Positions 11,222-22,990 of a DNA stretch of 64,000 nucleotides are shown piece after piece. This DNA is from Alligator mississippiensis (lineage: Eukaryota; Chordata; Crocodylia; Alligatoridae). Location: positions 21,180,001 through 21,244,000 of the forward strand of contig NC_081831.1 in assembly GCF_030867095.1 (NCBI RefSeq). The letters run 5' to 3'. Position 1 is the stretch's first letter. Every line of letters begins with the position of its first letter. The notes under the pieces were generated by a model. It saw only the letters and a program-made list of their open reading frames with translations, was not told the origin of the DNA and did no database searches. The position numbers were made by a program, and so were the translations under genes.

Positions 11222-11761
11222 CAAGGGTGCGAAAGACACAGCCAGCAAACTGGATCCGGCCCACCCTGTCATCTGACCCTTGGTGTTGCCTGCAGAGCTC
11301 AGAGTTGACACACGGGCAGCATATGGAGCATGCCAGATGGCTCTGCACACCTCATGCAGTGCCTGCTCCAGCCATTCTGGGACCGTATCACACACGGCAC
11401 CCACTCCAGCCACTTTGGGACCACTTTGTACATGGTGCCCATTCCAGCACTCATCAGTCCCATACTGGATCTAGCAGCACATCCCAGAGTAGTGGCTACA
11501 CACAGCACGGCCCCAGAGCAGTGAAGTGGCTGCTGCATGCAGTGTGGCCCTGGAGTGTTGGAGAGGCTGCCACATGCAGCACAGCTCCAGACCAGCTGCC
11601 ACATGGCTCTGGAGCACTGGAGCAGAATCGTGGCATGCGCAGTGTCTACTCCAGCTGCTCTAGGACACGCATTAGATCTGCCATGTGGTTCCGATCCATC
11701 CCACGGACCAGCCCCCCACCACTCATCCGGCCTGCAGGGCTGGATGTGTTTGACAGCCCTG
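11222..11761. mobile_element. hAT-like element with flanking duplication
   Basis: A 540-bp element running from CAAGGGTGCGAAAGACAC to GTGTTTGACAGCCCTG. The duplication is ATGTAGAA (11214-11221) and ATATAGAA (11762-11769), 7 of 8. The interior is GC-rich with repeated GGAGCACTGGAGC and CACTCCAGCC words and has an open frame of 203 codons on the plus strand that resembles no protein. Its ends resemble the GGGTGTCAAACAC ends of the element at 16404. Confidence 0.7.
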
Positions 11762-12429
11762 ATATAGAAAAAAAAAAAGAAATCAGTAGCTTCAGATCAC
11801 TGGGTCAGCCTACATATTGCTTAAAGCAGTTACATTAACTAAAAAGAAAGTAATGCCCAACTCAACCACAACTCCTGTATTTGTCCAAGAGCACTCTGAA
11901 ATAAGTCGGAAGTGTGGATACGACCCCTGCCATGCTGGCCAGCACTGAATATATTTGGAAAGTAAAGTAAAGCTATGCATTAGGTGCCATCAGTAGGTTC
12001 AGTGAAACAGAAGTTATCTTGGCTTCTAATGAGCATATTCAATATATTGCATACCTTACAACAACCACCAGAAAAATGGCGCACAGCTGCGGACTTCATT
12101 TTTTCACACATACAGCATCCCTTAGCCTAGCAAAACAAGGTACTGCCTAGAGGTGACATTCAAACAACCTTAAATTCTGCACTCCTAACCAGAGGCTAAA
12201 TGGGACTGAAAAAAAGAATACCTGTCTGAGACTTCTATCTTCCCACAGGTGATCAGAGCAAAGAGGCTTTTTTTCCAGGAATTTCTGCCTTCCTGGCTTG
12301 TACACCAGGGATAAGATTTTCAAAAGCAGCCATTTTCAAAAGTAATTTTGGGCTGGAGCCTCAAAGGTAATTGGTTCCTAAATCCCATTGAAATCCTAAA
12401 AGAATCTGATCCTGAGGAGTTTAAATCTT

Positions 12430-12692
12430 AGTTAGGTGTATCTACACAAGATGCTACTTCACAATGGTTATTTGCACATTTATTTGGTACTTGTACAAGC
12501 AAGTACCAAACAAATGCGCAGTAACTGGAGTTACTGTGTAGTAGCACTGGTGAACGCATTACATGACACTACTGTGCAGTAGCCTAATGTTACTCAGCAG
12601 TAGGGTCTTGGCATGGTTTTTGCCACGTGACACTACTACGCAGTAGTATCAGGCTACTGCGAAGTCAGCATCTTGTGTAGATGCATCCAGTG
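12430..12692. mobile_element. MITE with CACTGG-ATGCATCTACAC ends (Chompy-like)
   Basis: A 263-bp hairpin-prone element. Left arm GTGTATCTACACAAGATGCT is the inverted match of right arm AGCATCTTGTGTAGATGCAT. The interior is itself full of inverted ACTACTGCGCAGTAGTA words. Abundant MITEs of this style are known from crocodilian genomes (the Chompy type), but assignment to that name is by resemblance only. No target duplication could be settled. Confidence 0.7.
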
Positions 12693-15448
12693 ATTTTCAT
12701 ATGTGCACCTTTCTCCTGAAATAAATATTACCATTTAAAAAAAAAGACAAAAAATGATTGACCTGGAGAACAGAAATAAAAGCAGAGAAAGTGGGGTCAG
12801 AATTCCCTGGTGACCTCTTGAATATTATATTGCAAGAGAGAAAATTAGCCTTTTAAAAAAGGAATGATGAGTTAGGGAAAAGTCCTTTGGATGCTGGCAA
12901 CAGGAAGGCATGCTTCTCTTTTGCAGAAACTAGACAAATACTTCTGAAGTGTATTCAGGATTTTTTAAGCTGTTTGACTCCCTGTCTCTAATATTGTCTT
13001 GGAACTTGTATGCAATTAGCTTGATTGTTTCACATTTTTCCTCTTCCATCTCACTGGGTGATCAGTGGCAGTAACACCAGGATTCCTCAAAAAGCTCTCA
13101 GAATTCAGTTGGGTACGAGGATCATTAGTTTCCTTGGTGTGGACCAGGTACTGACGGTTGGCGCGATGTGAACGTTGATCCATTGCCAACCTTCCATCTC
13201 ACTAGTTTGTTGTAGTTTTGCTTGTGAATGACTAGATTAGCGTAGGGCACAGAAGGACTTTGGTGCAGGGCAGATGGGATGTGCAGGCTTGATGTCATAC
13301 AGTATCAATGCTCTGTGGGTCCTAGAATGGGCACGAAGAGGAATGCGACAGGTCAGGAGAGTAGAGCTGAGAAACCAAAGGAGTGGCTGGGACTACAACA
13401 ATGGAGGTTGGTAAAGGTCAAGACCAAGATTTATTAGCAGACTTGTGTCAGGACCATGGGCTAGGATATGAAGGGATTATTGTAGGGCACATCTGAGGCA
13501 GACTAAAGCACTGTGTTGGGAAGTTTCATTTATAGATCTAACCAGAGGTGCTCTTCCTTTCCCTTTCAGAGTTTCCTGTTTCACATGCAAACACCACTGT
13601 ATACACTGCAGAGCAAAAAGTAACGAGTCATTGAAGGGTTAAGCCAGTGCCTCCCAGTGTGCTAGCTTTCTTTTTTCCCATGTTAGAGCTGGGCTAACAG
13701 GAGAAAACCTTTAGCATGAGTGTAGAGCAGGGCATGAATGTATAGCTCTGGAGCCCTAGCAGGACATCTTGACTATTCTGTCTTCCTGCTGTGGACTGTG
13801 ATTGTGAGTGAAGGAAGAGATGTCCCAAAGAAAAGCTATTAAAATGTGGTCTGTACAACATCTGCCCCAGTGCTGCCATGACTCCCCAGCAGGCATTGCC
13901 ATTGTCAATAACTTGCTTCTGAGTGCACATATATGTTACCTCCAGGTGTGTCAAAATCCTCTGGAGAGGCTGAGGCATCCGGGTAAAAACAGCTGCTGTA
14001 CAGTCAGAACAGTGCCAGCATTGAAGCATCTGAGCATGGAGTGGTTGAGCAGTAAAATGTCTCCAGTGGCTTTTCATTTTTCAGCACAGTTGGACTGTGA
14101 TACCAATGACTGATGGAAGTATCACAGAGCCACTTTCTTGTGGGTACCAGCTTCAATTACAATGGAAGAAAACTAAAGTGTGAGAATGTTTTTTAACATA
14201 GCTCTGTGGTGATGCTCTGAATTGTCATTCCGACCTTGATTCATTTTTCTTCAAGGTTGTGCCTGGACTCTTCAGTGTATTCAGAAGACCAGCAAGCACA
14301 AGGAAAGGTATATCTGCAATGGAGTAGCTAGGACTGGGGCTTCTTCTTAAATGCTCCCAAAATGTGGGTCACATCTTCACTGAGAAATTATCTTATGAGC
14401 TAGAGGATTCTCGTGTGACCTGGGCTTGCCTGTTTGCAGGGGACTATTGTTTTCTGCTGCTCTATACTCTGGCAGCACCTCAAAGCAACAGTTTTCCTAT
14501 TTAGACCTTTTTTCATCTGTGATGCTTGTTGATTGTATTTTTGCTTTTGAAGTCCCTCTTTGTGCATTGCCCAACCCATGTGAGTTGTCATTTTGAACTG
14601 TGAGCCGATTGATATATTTTCTCACAGAAAAGTGACTGCTGGGAGGGGCTCACAGGCACACAGATGAGAAGAAGGAGTTTGCAATATATACCCTGAGGGT
14701 GCTGTGCTCAGGGATGCTCATTGACTTCCTTGGTCATAATGGTTTACATTCTAGAAGACTAGGAAAACTACAGGAGTTTGTGGAAATCACCCGGCATGTC
14801 TGAACCGAGAGAGCGTTATATAAAATGAGAGAATGAGAATTACACCCAGTCAGGTTTTGAAAGATAGGTAGTTAAGTTACGTTGTCATGCAGTCCAGCCA
14901 GCCTGGGTGTCTATAAGCAGTTGATTGAATAAAGACATGTTGGAAGCTCAAATGTGAGGTCTGCATGTGCAGTGCACACATTCAGCAGGCAGATTTCAGG
15001 TGCATGTCTGGAACCGTGGGCCATGGTGATTTTCAGTGTGGGTCGAGTTATCAGCAATGCTGAAGATTCATGATCTGGGTAGATAACAATGATAGTTCAA
15101 GGTGCTTGTGACCTCTCAGAATCAGGCCCCCATACCAGTTTTCTACTGTTTCTGGTTTTCCAGTCTTGCCATTTTCTCTGTTGTTCCTTTCACTCCTTAG
15201 CAAAATATTAACCAAGTGATTCATTTCCTGGGAAGAAAACACAGATGGACCCAAGGGCTGAACCAAGCAGCAGGAGTGGAAGGGCTTTATAATTGTTTTG
15301 TGAAGCTGCTTAAAAGCTGAAATTACTTCTCTTTTTTTTAAACAGCATAGCAATGACTGGACACTACTGTAAACAGAAATAACAACTTACAAGTCTGGGA
15401 GAGTTTATGCAAATGAAATTATGTACCAGGAATGATGGAGTGGCTCAG
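12693..15448. other. Unassigned intron 1 sequence
   Basis: About 2.75 kb without recognised repeats, exons or RNA genes. Short open frames (up to 127 codons at 13694-14077 minus) lack family resemblance and splice context. This is one of the longest repeat-poor stretches in the window and could hold intronic regulatory DNA, which cannot be judged without comparison. Confidence 0.4.
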
Positions 15449-15628
15449 CAGCTTAACTAGGGCAGGGTGCCCAGGGGACCCACCCTGGGCACTGACCGGG
15501 GGGTGGGAGGGAGCACAAAAAAAGCCTGCTGCCACTGCAGCCATACAAATCACACCAGTGGCACCACAGCAGCCAGAATTTGCTGTTGTCACAGCTGTCC
15601 TGTGCACCCAGATGCATTGTTATGCCTT
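15449..15628. mobile_element. Short interspersed repeat, GCATAAC family, copy 1
   Basis: It starts CAGCTTAACTAGGGCAGGGTGCCC and ends GATGCATTGTTATGCCTT. The left end and the reverse complement of the right end (AAGGCATAACAATGCATCTGGGTGC) match imperfectly, which suggests a small inverted-repeat DNA element. A second copy is at 22275-22462 and a fragment at 30428. Superfamily not assigned. Confidence 0.5.
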
Positions 15629-16395
15629 AGGAATGGTTATTTTAATGACTGGACTACAATGCTGAGCACACCTTTGGTGAAGCAGATGTTTGCAGAACCC
15701 TAATCACACCCAATCTGAGTTTTTTCCTGTAATGAAAGACATATACATATAGACCTGAAAGGCACTTGGATTGTTCAGTCTGGCCCAAACTATCCCAGGC
15801 AACCATGCCTTATAATCTGCTTCCTCCAATCAGTCTACCCCTTGAGTACTTACTAGCCATTGCACCTGTGTCTTTACCTAATGAAATCTGCATTAAGCTC
15901 AAGTCTCAGCTTATAGGAGCAGCTGTAAAATAACCAGCCTCATCATCTTATTCTGGCCACAGAAGCGAGATTTAAATAAATGCAGATTTTTATGGAAGCT
16001 TCAAGGCTGCGTTTAAAAAAATATCAATGAGTGACAGTATATGCATTCTAGCCATTTGTGCTATTGTTTTCATTACGTGGCCAATTATTGGGCACTGTAG
16101 TAAAGCATGCTTGGTGAAAGCACAGCCAGTTAATGGTAGGCTGAGCTAAAATGTTGCAATGCTAGTTCTTACATTTCGACAGCACATTCCTTGTGGAAGA
16201 ACAAGACATCAAAGCACTTTGCAGGCTGGGTGCATGTACACTGCAGTGCAAAAAAAATCTGTCCATGCGCATGGCTCCTGGGTGCCTGAACACCAGAGGC
16301 ATGGAACCTCCCAGCAGCCAGCCCCTAGCAACCACCGAACAGGGCCCTAGCAACTGCGCTAAAGAAGGATTTCCTTTAAAAATTAACAGCAGGTG
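15629..16395. other. Unassigned intron 1 sequence
   Basis: About 770 bp with no recognised feature. Confidence 0.4.
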
Positions 16396-16403
16396 TCTTA
16401 AAG

Positions 16404-16706
16404 CTGGGGTGTCAAACACATCAGGCTCTGCAGCAGGATGTGTAATATGGAGCCAGCTGGATGAGTAGCCTAGGGCCAGTCAATGGGCTCAGACCAGCCC
16501 TGCATGCTGTATCCAGGACACAGGGTTGGTTTAGTGTGGATGCTACATGCCGTGCATGTGTCAGCCCCACGGGCTGCATGCACGATGCAGCACATGAGGC
16601 CTGTCTGGTGTTTGCTGTGTATAGCACGTGGTGCTGGTCTGAGACCTGCAGGCAGCTCCCCAGCCCAGATGATAGTGCTTTGCAGGCCATATCTTTGACA
16701 CCCCTG
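16404..16706. mobile_element. Small hAT-like element
   Basis: A 303-bp element with near-perfect short inverted ends: CTGGGGTGTCAAA (16404) and TTTGACACCCCTG preceding 16706. Flanks TCTTAAAG (16396-16403) and GCTTCAAG (16707-16714) agree at 6 of 8 positions, a decayed duplication. The DNA from 16715 to about 17000 has the same composition and words (GGCCCATGGACCAG, CACCCCTGG), so a second related fragment probably abuts it. Confidence 0.65.
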
Positions 16707-17536
16707 GCTTCAAGTGCAGCCAAACATTTCTGATTCCATCCAGTATGCACTGGCCCACGTGCATACTTGACTGCTTGTTACAGCAAGGCCGCACACAACA
16801 CGCTGAGCCAAGTCTTGCACGTGCACCACACATGGCATCCAGGGCCAGTCTGGTGTGCACTGCTTGGGGTGCCCATGCCAGACCAGATCCAGCACATAGG
16901 ACCAGATTGCAGGCCCAATCCAGCCTGTGGACCAGCCACATGCTACACCCCTGGCCCATGGACCAGTTTCAAGCTACTCATCTGGTCCAAGTGGCCTGAT
17001 GGGTTTGCTGCACCCGCATTACAGAATATTCAGTTATTGTCTTCTGAACACCGTATCCTAGTTTCCCTTCAGGAACTTACCCAGATCAGTCCTGCTTAGC
17101 TTATAAGTAAGTCCTAGGTCAGAGCCCGAAGTGGATGTGGTAGCAGTTGTGAGCAATACATAATGAATGTGTGTTTGCTGCTTGATAGGTTTTGTTAAAA
17201 TAAGCATAGGTGATGATTTCTGCCTCCTCTCAGGGAGGAAGTCGTTACTCAGGCACTGTCAGGCACAGCAGTTCTTTCTCCTGCTAGAATGGTTCATCAC
17301 AGCTCACCAGAGTTATGAATCAGGAGTGAGTGTATTAGTGAAACCTCAGAAGACTGGATACAGGTTCTAGGCACCCACACAAAATGCTTTCTTAATTTAC
17401 AAATTAGGATTGCCGTTTCCCCAGTAAAAGACAAGGAAACAATACAGCAGTTCTCACAGCCAACACAATACCAGTCTGTAGATGACAACTCATCATGATC
17501 AGGAAGGACACTCCACCTTTCCAGAACAGCAACAAA

Positions 17537-17770
17537 GGTATAGCCCAGATCCTATCCAAGCCAATGGAAGGGTATTCACTATTTTTTGGTGGGTACTGCT
17601 GGAGGTTGGGTTGGTGCAGGCACTAAGGTGTGTGCTTGCTAGTCCAGAGGTCATGAGTTCAAGGCTCACAGCAAAGCCTCCTTGTGAGCCCAGATCCCAT
17701 CCAAATCAAAGGAAGAGTATTCACTATTTTCAGTGGGCATTGGTTGAGGGCTGGAGTGGTGCAAGCCATC
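17537..17770 (+). repeat. tRNA-like SINE flanked by a direct repeat
   Basis: Two direct copies of a unit beginning CCCAGATCC.ATCCAA and running through GTATTCACTATTTT occur at 17537-17610 and 17690-17765. Between them lies a tRNA-like segment: an A-box-like GCAGGCACTAAGGTGTG near 17616 and a B-box-like GGTCATGAGTTCAAGGCTC near 17649. This is the usual architecture of a tRNA-derived SINE or a SINE tandem dimer. A related tRNA-like segment is on the minus strand at 29870-29955. Confidence 0.55.
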
Positions 17771-17839
17771 AGATTGCAACAAATCTGCAAGTTCTGCTAA
17801 ATACCTTGTCATGAGAAGGAGGAGAATTAGGGTTTGGTC

Positions 17840-17948
17840 AGGCTCTGCCTGGCTACTACTTTCATTCCCATCTCATTCTGGGCAGGGAGTCCTAGCATTC
17901 AGGCCCATGGCTTTCTGGGCAAGTACCTTAACCACTTAGCTTTTGGGG
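17840..17948 (-). repeat. tRNA-like fragment, minus strand
   Basis: The reverse complement reads GCTAAGTGGTTAAGGTAC, an A-box-like start, followed by CCATGGGCCTGAATGC, a weak B-box position. No intact tRNA fold was found, so it is read as part of a SINE rather than a tRNA gene. Confidence 0.35.
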
Positions 17949-18190
17949 TTATATGAGAATCCTCTTCTCCTGGGCTTATCTTTCTGGGACTTATGCTTCT
18001 GGTAGTTTTAGCTCCACTCCAGCTGGTAGCTTGTTGGTGGTCAGATGTAGCATCGCAATAAGAAATATTGAAGAGTGTTGGAGCAATGATACAGCTTTGC
18101 TTACCTCCCATCTTAGCCTCAAAAAGATCTGTGATTGATCCATTACTGAGAACTACCGCTTGCATATCATCACGGAGCAGGCAAAGAATG
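17949..18190 (-). mobile_element. LINE copy 1, inverted 5' segment
   Basis: On the minus strand this encodes a reverse-transcriptase stretch with DDMQAVVLSNGS and then CIIAPTLFNI, the block just upstream of the YADD catalytic motif in this family. The adjoining plus-strand DNA carries the YADD motif and everything downstream. The N-terminal part is therefore flipped relative to the rest, as produced by twin priming during target-primed reverse transcription. Confidence 0.7.
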
Positions 18191-19220
18191 GTGATGAATT
18201 TCAGTGGGCATCCTCAGTCAATGAGCTGCAGTACGCTGATGATGCTCTGCTCACTCAGAAGTAGAACTTCAGGCAATCATCAGTGTCTTTACTGAGGCTC
18301 ACAAGAAAATGAGACCAATGCCTAATATTCAAAAAACAAAGATCTTCAATCAACAAGCTTTTAATGAGCAATCCTCAGTTCCAGTCATTCAGATTCACAG
18401 GGAGACTCTGGAGAACATTGAGTACTTCCATCTCTTGCAGAGGGCTGACATTGATGAAGAAATCCAACATTGCCTCAAATGTGCAAGTGCAGCCTTTGGA
18501 GCCTGAGGAAAAGTGTGTTCAAAGATCATGACATCAAATCTGAAACTAAGCTCATGGTTGTGAGCCCCACCCTATTGTACAGAGCTGAGACATGAACAAC
18601 CTACAGGAGACAACTCAGCTGGAGAAGTACCATCGGTGCTGCCTGCAGAAGATCCTTTGAATCCAGTGGGAAGATGGATGCACCAAGATTAGCATTCTCT
18701 TACAAGCAAATACCATGAGCATCAAAACGATGATCATCCAACTTCAACTTTGTTGGGCTGGCCATATCATCTGGATGTCTGATTCCAGACTCCCAAAGCA
18801 AGTTTTGTTCTCCCAACTCAGTTGAGGCATACACTCAAGAGGAGGGCAGAGAAAGTGCTTCAAGGAAGTCCTCAAGACCAACTTGAAAAAATAAGCATTG
18901 ACATCAGCTCATGGGAGACTATTGCCCAGAACCACCCCACATGGAGGCAGAGTCTGCTGCAAAGATCTCAGTACTTTGAAACCTTATGATGACAACAGGA
19001 GATGGAAAAGAGTGAGCAGCAGAAACAGCGTGTTGTGTTTTGAATCAAGAATCCAGAGCCACCCACCTCACACAGAAACATGTGCCTGAGTTGCAATAGA
19101 ACCTGTCAATCCCAGATCAGCCTCGTCAGCTGTCTTTGGACCCACAGATAAGACTTTAATGGAAAACTATGATCCTCAACCGCAAGGGATTGCCAAAGAC
19201 GACAGACCGTCCAACAAATT
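18191..19220 (+). pseudogene. LINE copy 1, reverse transcriptase C-terminal half, broken
   Basis: Non-LTR retrotransposon remnant. Readable pieces in order: NELQYADDALLTQ (18218-18260, catalytic YADD), then an endonuclease-independent tail with a degenerate LRWAGHVIRM-like block (about 18738-18775), a W-R-Q block (about 18940), and near 19080-19130 a C-x2-C ... H-type zinc-finger pattern (MCLSCNRTC, then about 12 residues to WTHR). Frames are interrupted by several stops and frameshifts. The same family forms the second LINE at 46978-53058. The clade is not assigned; it is clearly not CR1. Confidence 0.7.
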
Positions 19221-20518
19221 AGTTTAAATAAGTGCTGAATTTGAGAAAAACACAGCAGGTGATTTGTGAACAGAGGAGTAGAACTGGTTGAATAGATTAC
19301 TCATCACATATAACTATTCACTTCCAGTTCCATGGTTTTGGAATAAAAATGCCAAATAGTTGCATACCAGTATAACAGTAACTGTGAAGTGGACACACAA
19401 GAATACCAAAACACTTTGCGCTTCTGCAGGAATTCCTGCCACAGGGACTCAGAGTTCTTCACTAATCTTAGCTGATAAAAGATCATCATTATAGGTACAA
19501 GGTTGTGAGCATAGTTCATGGAGAAAATTCCACTCACATATTGGTGCATCTTCATTCTTTGTCTCCTCCCAAATGGACAGAGCTTCTTGGGGACTAAGGA
19601 AAGCAACATATAAGGGATCTGCTCTCTCAGTGATCAGGAAGCAAAAACTATCCTTGACACGTGACTTATAACCTTTTCTTATTGTCTGTCATGGCTTTCG
19701 CTCATGAGCTCCTGCCATTTCTTCCAATGCTTGTACATCATAGGAAAGATGCATTATTGAGCATGTAATAAATCTGTCACTGCACATCATTGATAATGAG
19801 CAAAATTGACACATCTCTGATAACTAAACAGAGCTCTGAAGCAGAAGTTTATAGGGACAGGGCCTGGAAGAGACTCTGACATGACACACAAAAATGGATT
19901 GGATGTTTCTGCCATGGTGAAAAATGCAGGCTCTGATGCACTGCATAAATCAGTGAGACATCTGTCAAAACAGAGTAGCAGGAAGGAGGCACATCTAGTG
20001 GCTGGAGCAGACAAACGGAGTCAAGATGGTGAAGTTCTGATCCTCTCTTAGCCTCTGAATAGCTAAGCAGGGCTCTTCTGTCACTGCAAAACAAAGGCCA
20101 TAGACCCCACATACCTCAGGGGAGCATTGTGAGACTCAGTAAAGGTTTTGAAATAGCTTCTCAATCTTTGCATGAAAAGTAAAAAGTATTAGGTTAACTA
20201 CAAGCTCCTTAGGGGAGGGGCTGTTTTCAGATCTGTGTTTGTGCAGTGTGTAGCAGGGTGGGGGCCTGGTCCCCAAGTGGGAGCCCTCGGTGCTAGTGCA
20301 ATATGAATTCTTCATTTCACTGTCCATTGAGGGATGTCTAAAGGAATTTGGTGCCCTTGTTGTGGCAGGTTTTATTTCCTACCCTCTCACTCGCCTGATT
20401 TAGCTTTCTGGGTAATGAAGATAAACCATGGAGATGCTTTAAGGCTTTAAGAAAACTTAAAAGCTAAGGAGCTGCCTCATTTGGGGCTATTCATGACAGG
20501 GCAATGGGTTTCTGTTAT
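19221..20518. other. Unassigned intron 1 sequence
   Basis: About 1.3 kb. Minus-strand frames at 19304-19609 and 19787-20112 have no family resemblance that I can support. Confidence 0.4.
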
Positions 20519-20526
20519 CATATAGC

Positions 20527-20871
20527 TAGGGATCTACTTAATTCACAATTTTGCAGAAACTGTGAAATCTGGGATTGTCCATGAGATCAACTTAAAAAAA
20601 AAATGCTAGCTCCCCAGTGGGAGCTAGCAATCCTCGCTGCTATGGCCCAGCTTTGCAGCCCACTCAGGGAGGGGAAGGTGCCAGGTAATGAGGCGGTATT
20701 AAGGGCAGCTGCCCCCTTGTCCCTCCTCCCCCACCAGGGCCTCTCCACCAGTCAGTGCTGAGGGGCAGGGCTGGCAGAACACATCTGGAAAATGTCCGTG
20801 AAATGTGCTCTTTATGCTGCTACCAACCCATGAAAATAGTTTAGTTTCACCACGACTTAAGTAGGTCCCTA
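20527..20871. mobile_element. hAT-like element, short
   Basis: A 345-bp element with 15-bp near-perfect inverted ends TAGGGATCTACTTAA and TTAAGTAGGTCCCTA. Flanks CATATAGC (20519-20526) and CGTATAGT (20872-20879) agree at 6 of 8 positions. A GC-rich middle separates the two AT-rich ends, as in other non-autonomous elements here. Confidence 0.75.
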
Positions 20872-20879
20872 CGTATAGT

Positions 20880-21222
20880 TTGCACTGTGTGGGGAAGCAG
20901 GGAGGAGAACCTTTGCTCTAGTTTTAGGGCATGAACCACTGGATCCTTTGCCATGCAAGCTAAATGAGCACTGTGTCTGTTAGCATTCAGAGCAGGTTCT
21001 GTAGCTTCTCTGTGAATGAGACCCTCCAGAGTCAGAAGACCTGTGCATGTTTACTGAGCCAGTACATCACGAAAGGATATACTGCGTAGCACTGCACCAC
21101 TCCCTCATCCAACTTCGTAGGTCTTATTAGATTTCCAAAGAGGTGGGGAAAATCCTTGATGAGGCAGATGTGTGCTGTGTGGATCAGCACCTTACCCAAA
21201 GGACCCAGTGCAGGGGAAGTGC
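20880..21222. other. Unassigned intron 1 sequence
   Basis: About 340 bp; nothing recognised. Confidence 0.4.
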
Positions 21223-21230
21223 CCTACTAA

Positions 21231-22248
21231 CAGGGTTGCCAACTGTTCAAAAAAAAAAAAAAGGCTAAAAATGCTTATTCATAAAGTCTCTTACAAAAGT
21301 TGAGCTGTCTGTAAAAAAAACCAGGAAACCATGAGCTTGATTGACGATCTGTTCCTGGAATGAGGCTGGATGCAAGTCTTGATGGACAGAGCAAAAGCAT
21401 TGCCACCTTGTGTCTGAGAATGAGCATAGCTCAGCACCCTGCAGGGAGCTTTCCATTAGCGTTTTGTGACCTATGGGAGTGTCCATAACCTACTCCTACC
21501 TGTCCCCCCACCCTCCCTACAACCACATGCTGCCACTAAGTCCTATTGGCCATTGCCTGCCTGTAGCAACAGTTAACTTCAATGGCAAGCAGGTCTGCAT
21601 GGCCCTAGACCAGGGGTGGGCAAAATGCGGCCCATGGGCCAAATGCGGCCCACCAGGCCATCCTATCCGGCCTGTCGGGCCCCTAAAAAATTTAGAAAAT
21701 TAATATTTATCTGCCCCTGGCTGCTTGTCATGCGGCCCTTGATGGCTTGTCAAAACTCAGTAAGCGGCCCTCCATCCAAAATAATTGCCCGCCCCTGCCG
21801 TAGGCAGTCTGAGGCACTGGACTGGACAGGGAAGTGGGAGGCACAGTTCGTTTGCTAGTGGGTGAGACTGTTAACTGCTTGAGGTCACTTAATGTTTAAT
21901 GGTTATGGTCTTCCCCAAGGTTATATGTTTATCCTTTTTTTCCTGTTAATCAACCCTGTTTTAGTTGAACGTTGCTTGCGAGTGAGGAAGGCTGTTCACT
22001 TTAGAATACCCAGTTAAAATGTATTTTCCTAGGTTTCTGGGTGAAGGCTCAAGCCAGATTGAGACAGCTGGTGTTAAACTGCTAAATTTAAACCTGGCCC
22101 CTGATACTTCTGTCCAGGGCATTGCAGAAGGGTTACATTTGCATTACATATAATGTATGTCAATAAAAACGCACACCAGTAAAAAGTTTGGTTATCAGTA
22201 AACAGTTTGCAGGTTGGCAAAAAAAAAATTCTTGGGCTGGCAACCCTG
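21231..22248. mobile_element. hAT-like element carrying a nested hAT
   Basis: Ends are CAGGGTTGCCAACTG (21231) and CTGGCAACCCTG (ending 22248). Flanks CCTACTAA (21223-21230) and CCTGCTAT (22249-22256) match at 6 of 8. The terminus GGGTTGCCAAC is shared with the 2-kb element at 60054. A poly-A run lies just inside each end, inverted (21249-21261 and, as A, 22219-22228). A second, smaller hAT (21611-21797) is inserted in it. Confidence 0.75.
21611..21797. mobile_element. Nested small hAT-like element
   Basis: A 187-bp element with ends CAGGGGTGGGCAA and TTGCCCGCCCCTG, flanked by CCCTAGAC (21603-21610) and CCGTAGGC (21798-21805), 6 of 8. The repeated GCGGCCCATGGGCC and GCGGCCC words near its ends are typical of this widespread amniote type. 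It is inside the element 21231-22248. Confidence 0.75.
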
Positions 22249-22274
22249 CCTGCTATGTGGGGGCATGCCCTGTT

Positions 22275-22462
22275 GGCAATAGCGTAGCTAAAGTGGGACA
22301 CCTGAAGCTGGAACCCTGGGCATTGACTTAAGGGAGTGAGGGGACAGAAAAATAGATGCTGCCGCAGCTGCATAGCCATGCCAGCCACACCAGCAGCTGG
22401 AAGTCACTGCTGTCCCTATGCATTGCCACTGTTCTGGGCACCCAGGTGCTTTGTTATGCCTC
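22275..22462. mobile_element. Short interspersed repeat, GCATAAC family, copy 2
   Basis: It matches the 15449-15628 repeat along its length, sharing CCCTGGGCA(T/C)TGAC, a CAGC.GCATA(C/G)..AT block and the end GT(G/C)CTTTGTTATGCCT. The two copies are diverged but collinear. Confidence 0.55.
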
Positions 22463-22799
22463 TACTGGTTGGTTACCCCTAGCAAATGTCAGCCATGGGG
22501 CAACTGACTCTTCTACTTTATATCTATGCCCCAGCCCAGGCAATAGCAAAACTCTTGAGGGATGGTGACATGTATAGATATGTTTGAACTCATAACTGCC
22601 TATATGAAACACTGCAGCTGGGCCATGGAAGGTTGTCTGTCCAGCTTATCCCGGTACTCACAGCACAAGGTTCTCTCTGCACTCACTGTTTCCAGCTTTA
22701 CAATCCATTTTTGTTTGACACTTGGCAATTTCCATTCCATTCCTCCCACTGCAAAGTTCAACCCAAGAAACCTAGATATAACCTTTATGGGAAGGAAAA

Positions 22800-22990
22800 A
22801 GGGAATCTGGAAGTCAGGATGCCTGGGTTCTTTTCCTGGCTATGCCTCTGACTCCTTGTGTTACCTAGAGTAAGTCATTTTCCCTCTCTGTGCCTCAGTT
22901 TCCCTGTCTGGGCAGTGAAAACAATACGTACATCATAGGTGGGTTATGAAGCTTAACTGTTGGTTGCAGAGCACAGTGAGATCCTTGAGC
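22800..22990 (+). mobile_element. MIR SINE
   Basis: The text AGTCAGGATGCCTGGGTTC, TGTGCCTCAGTTTCC at about 22890, then an ACATCATAGGTGGGTTATGA stretch follows the MIR consensus in order (tRNA-derived head end, the conserved core, then the CTCATAGGGTTGTTGTGAGG-like section). The orientation is plus, the same as BMERB1. MIRs are ancient across amniotes. Confidence 0.8.

Noticed and set aside
11227-11838. 203-codon plus-strand frame
   Set aside because: Almost entirely within the transposon at 11222-11761; no homology or splice context.
19304-20112. Minus-strand frames at 19304-19609 and 19787-20112 as exons of an unknown gene
   Set aside because: They have no domain resemblance, no acceptor-donor pairing in phase, and sit beside TE remnants.
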